Source: a virus
IMG/VR virus record: IMGVR_UViG_3300034121_000421
Location: 1-29,551 of that record
Reading direction: 5' to 3' (one strand)
Length of the DNA stretch: 29,551 bases
Translations under genes and position numbers: made by a program
Shown: in pieces, positions 29,427-29,551 of the stretch
Layout: the number at the start of each line of letters is the position of its first letter
Position numbering within the stretch: position 1 is the stretch's first letter
The notes under the pieces: model-generated
Told to the model about the DNA's origin: nothing
The model's database searches: none
Seen by the model: the letters and a program-made list of their open reading frames with translations, nothing else

Positions 29427-29551
29427 ATGCTTCGCCCCTACCAACAACGCGCCATCGACATGGTCCTAGCCTGGCTTGAGGCCAACAAGGGCAACCCGTG
29501 CCTCGTCATGCCGACAGGGTCCGGCAAGTCTCACGTCGTCGCCGCACTCTG
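29427..29551 (+). CDS. superfamily II DNA helicase, N-terminal fragment
   Basis: The ATG at 29427 begins three nucleotides after the preceding stop, and the frame is cut by the window edge after 41 codons. It shows MLRPYQQRAIDMVLAWLE, the Q-motif-like RPYQ region, followed by CLVMPTGSGKS, the Walker A motif of DEAD/DEAH-type superfamily II helicases. Phages often encode such a helicase next to recombination genes, where it remodels forks or branched DNA. The remaining motifs lie outside the window. Confidence 0.85.
   Translation, partial: MLRPYQQRAIDMVLAWLEANKGNPCLVMPTGSGKSHVVAAL

Overview
This window is about 29.5 kb of a GC-rich (near 60% by eye) double-stranded DNA phage or prophage with a long, probably non-contractile tail (siphovirus-like). 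The evidence is a large terminase with its Walker and nuclease motifs, a portal protein, a Mu F-like minor head protein, a major capsid protein with an upstream scaffold-like protein, a tail tube protein, a tail assembly chaperone pair joined by a -1 frameshift signal, a short tape measure protein and a tail hub protein. No sheath gene is recognisable. Nothing fixes the host beyond a GC-rich bacterium. No integrase, repressor or lysogeny gene is visible.

The window has two arms. Everything left of 26286 is on the minus strand and is transcribed from right to left. Everything right of 26399 is on the plus strand. The 112-bp gap between them (26287-26398) holds a large inverted repeat that probably controls one or both arms. 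The plus arm is a recombination and replication operon: a Sak4-like RecA-fold ATPase, a small helical protein, a DUF669-like ssDNA-binding protein, a Cas4/RecB-like exonuclease with the iron-sulphur cysteine pattern, a second PD-(D/E)XK protein with a zinc-ribbon tail, and the start of a superfamily II helicase cut by the window edge.

The minus arm begins with a GIY-YIG plus helix-turn-helix protein and a TOPRIM primase/RepA-type helicase. A 384-bp non-coding stretch follows (iteron-like repeats, G-rich tract, terminator, promoter), then three small accessory genes with matching promoters. Next come TerS, TerL, portal, an 86-aa protein, the Mu F-like protein and a G-like completion protein. 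A degenerate tRNA-like element and a strong terminator close this head block. The tail block runs through a connector candidate, tail completion, tail tube, chaperones G and GT, tape measure, a tail tip protein carrying a lectin-like insertion, the hub and two more tail genes. Only then come scaffold and major capsid protein, which normally sit next to the portal. The left end holds small virion proteins, a beta-rich fibre-like protein, a 21-residue-repeat protein and two small membrane proteins that may belong to lysis.

Most neighbouring genes overlap by ATGA, TGATG or TAATG, so translation is probably coupled. Several genes lying just after a terminator or hairpin lack a Shine-Dalgarno sequence and have a -10-like hexamer 6-9 nt before the start codon, which suggests leaderless transcripts.
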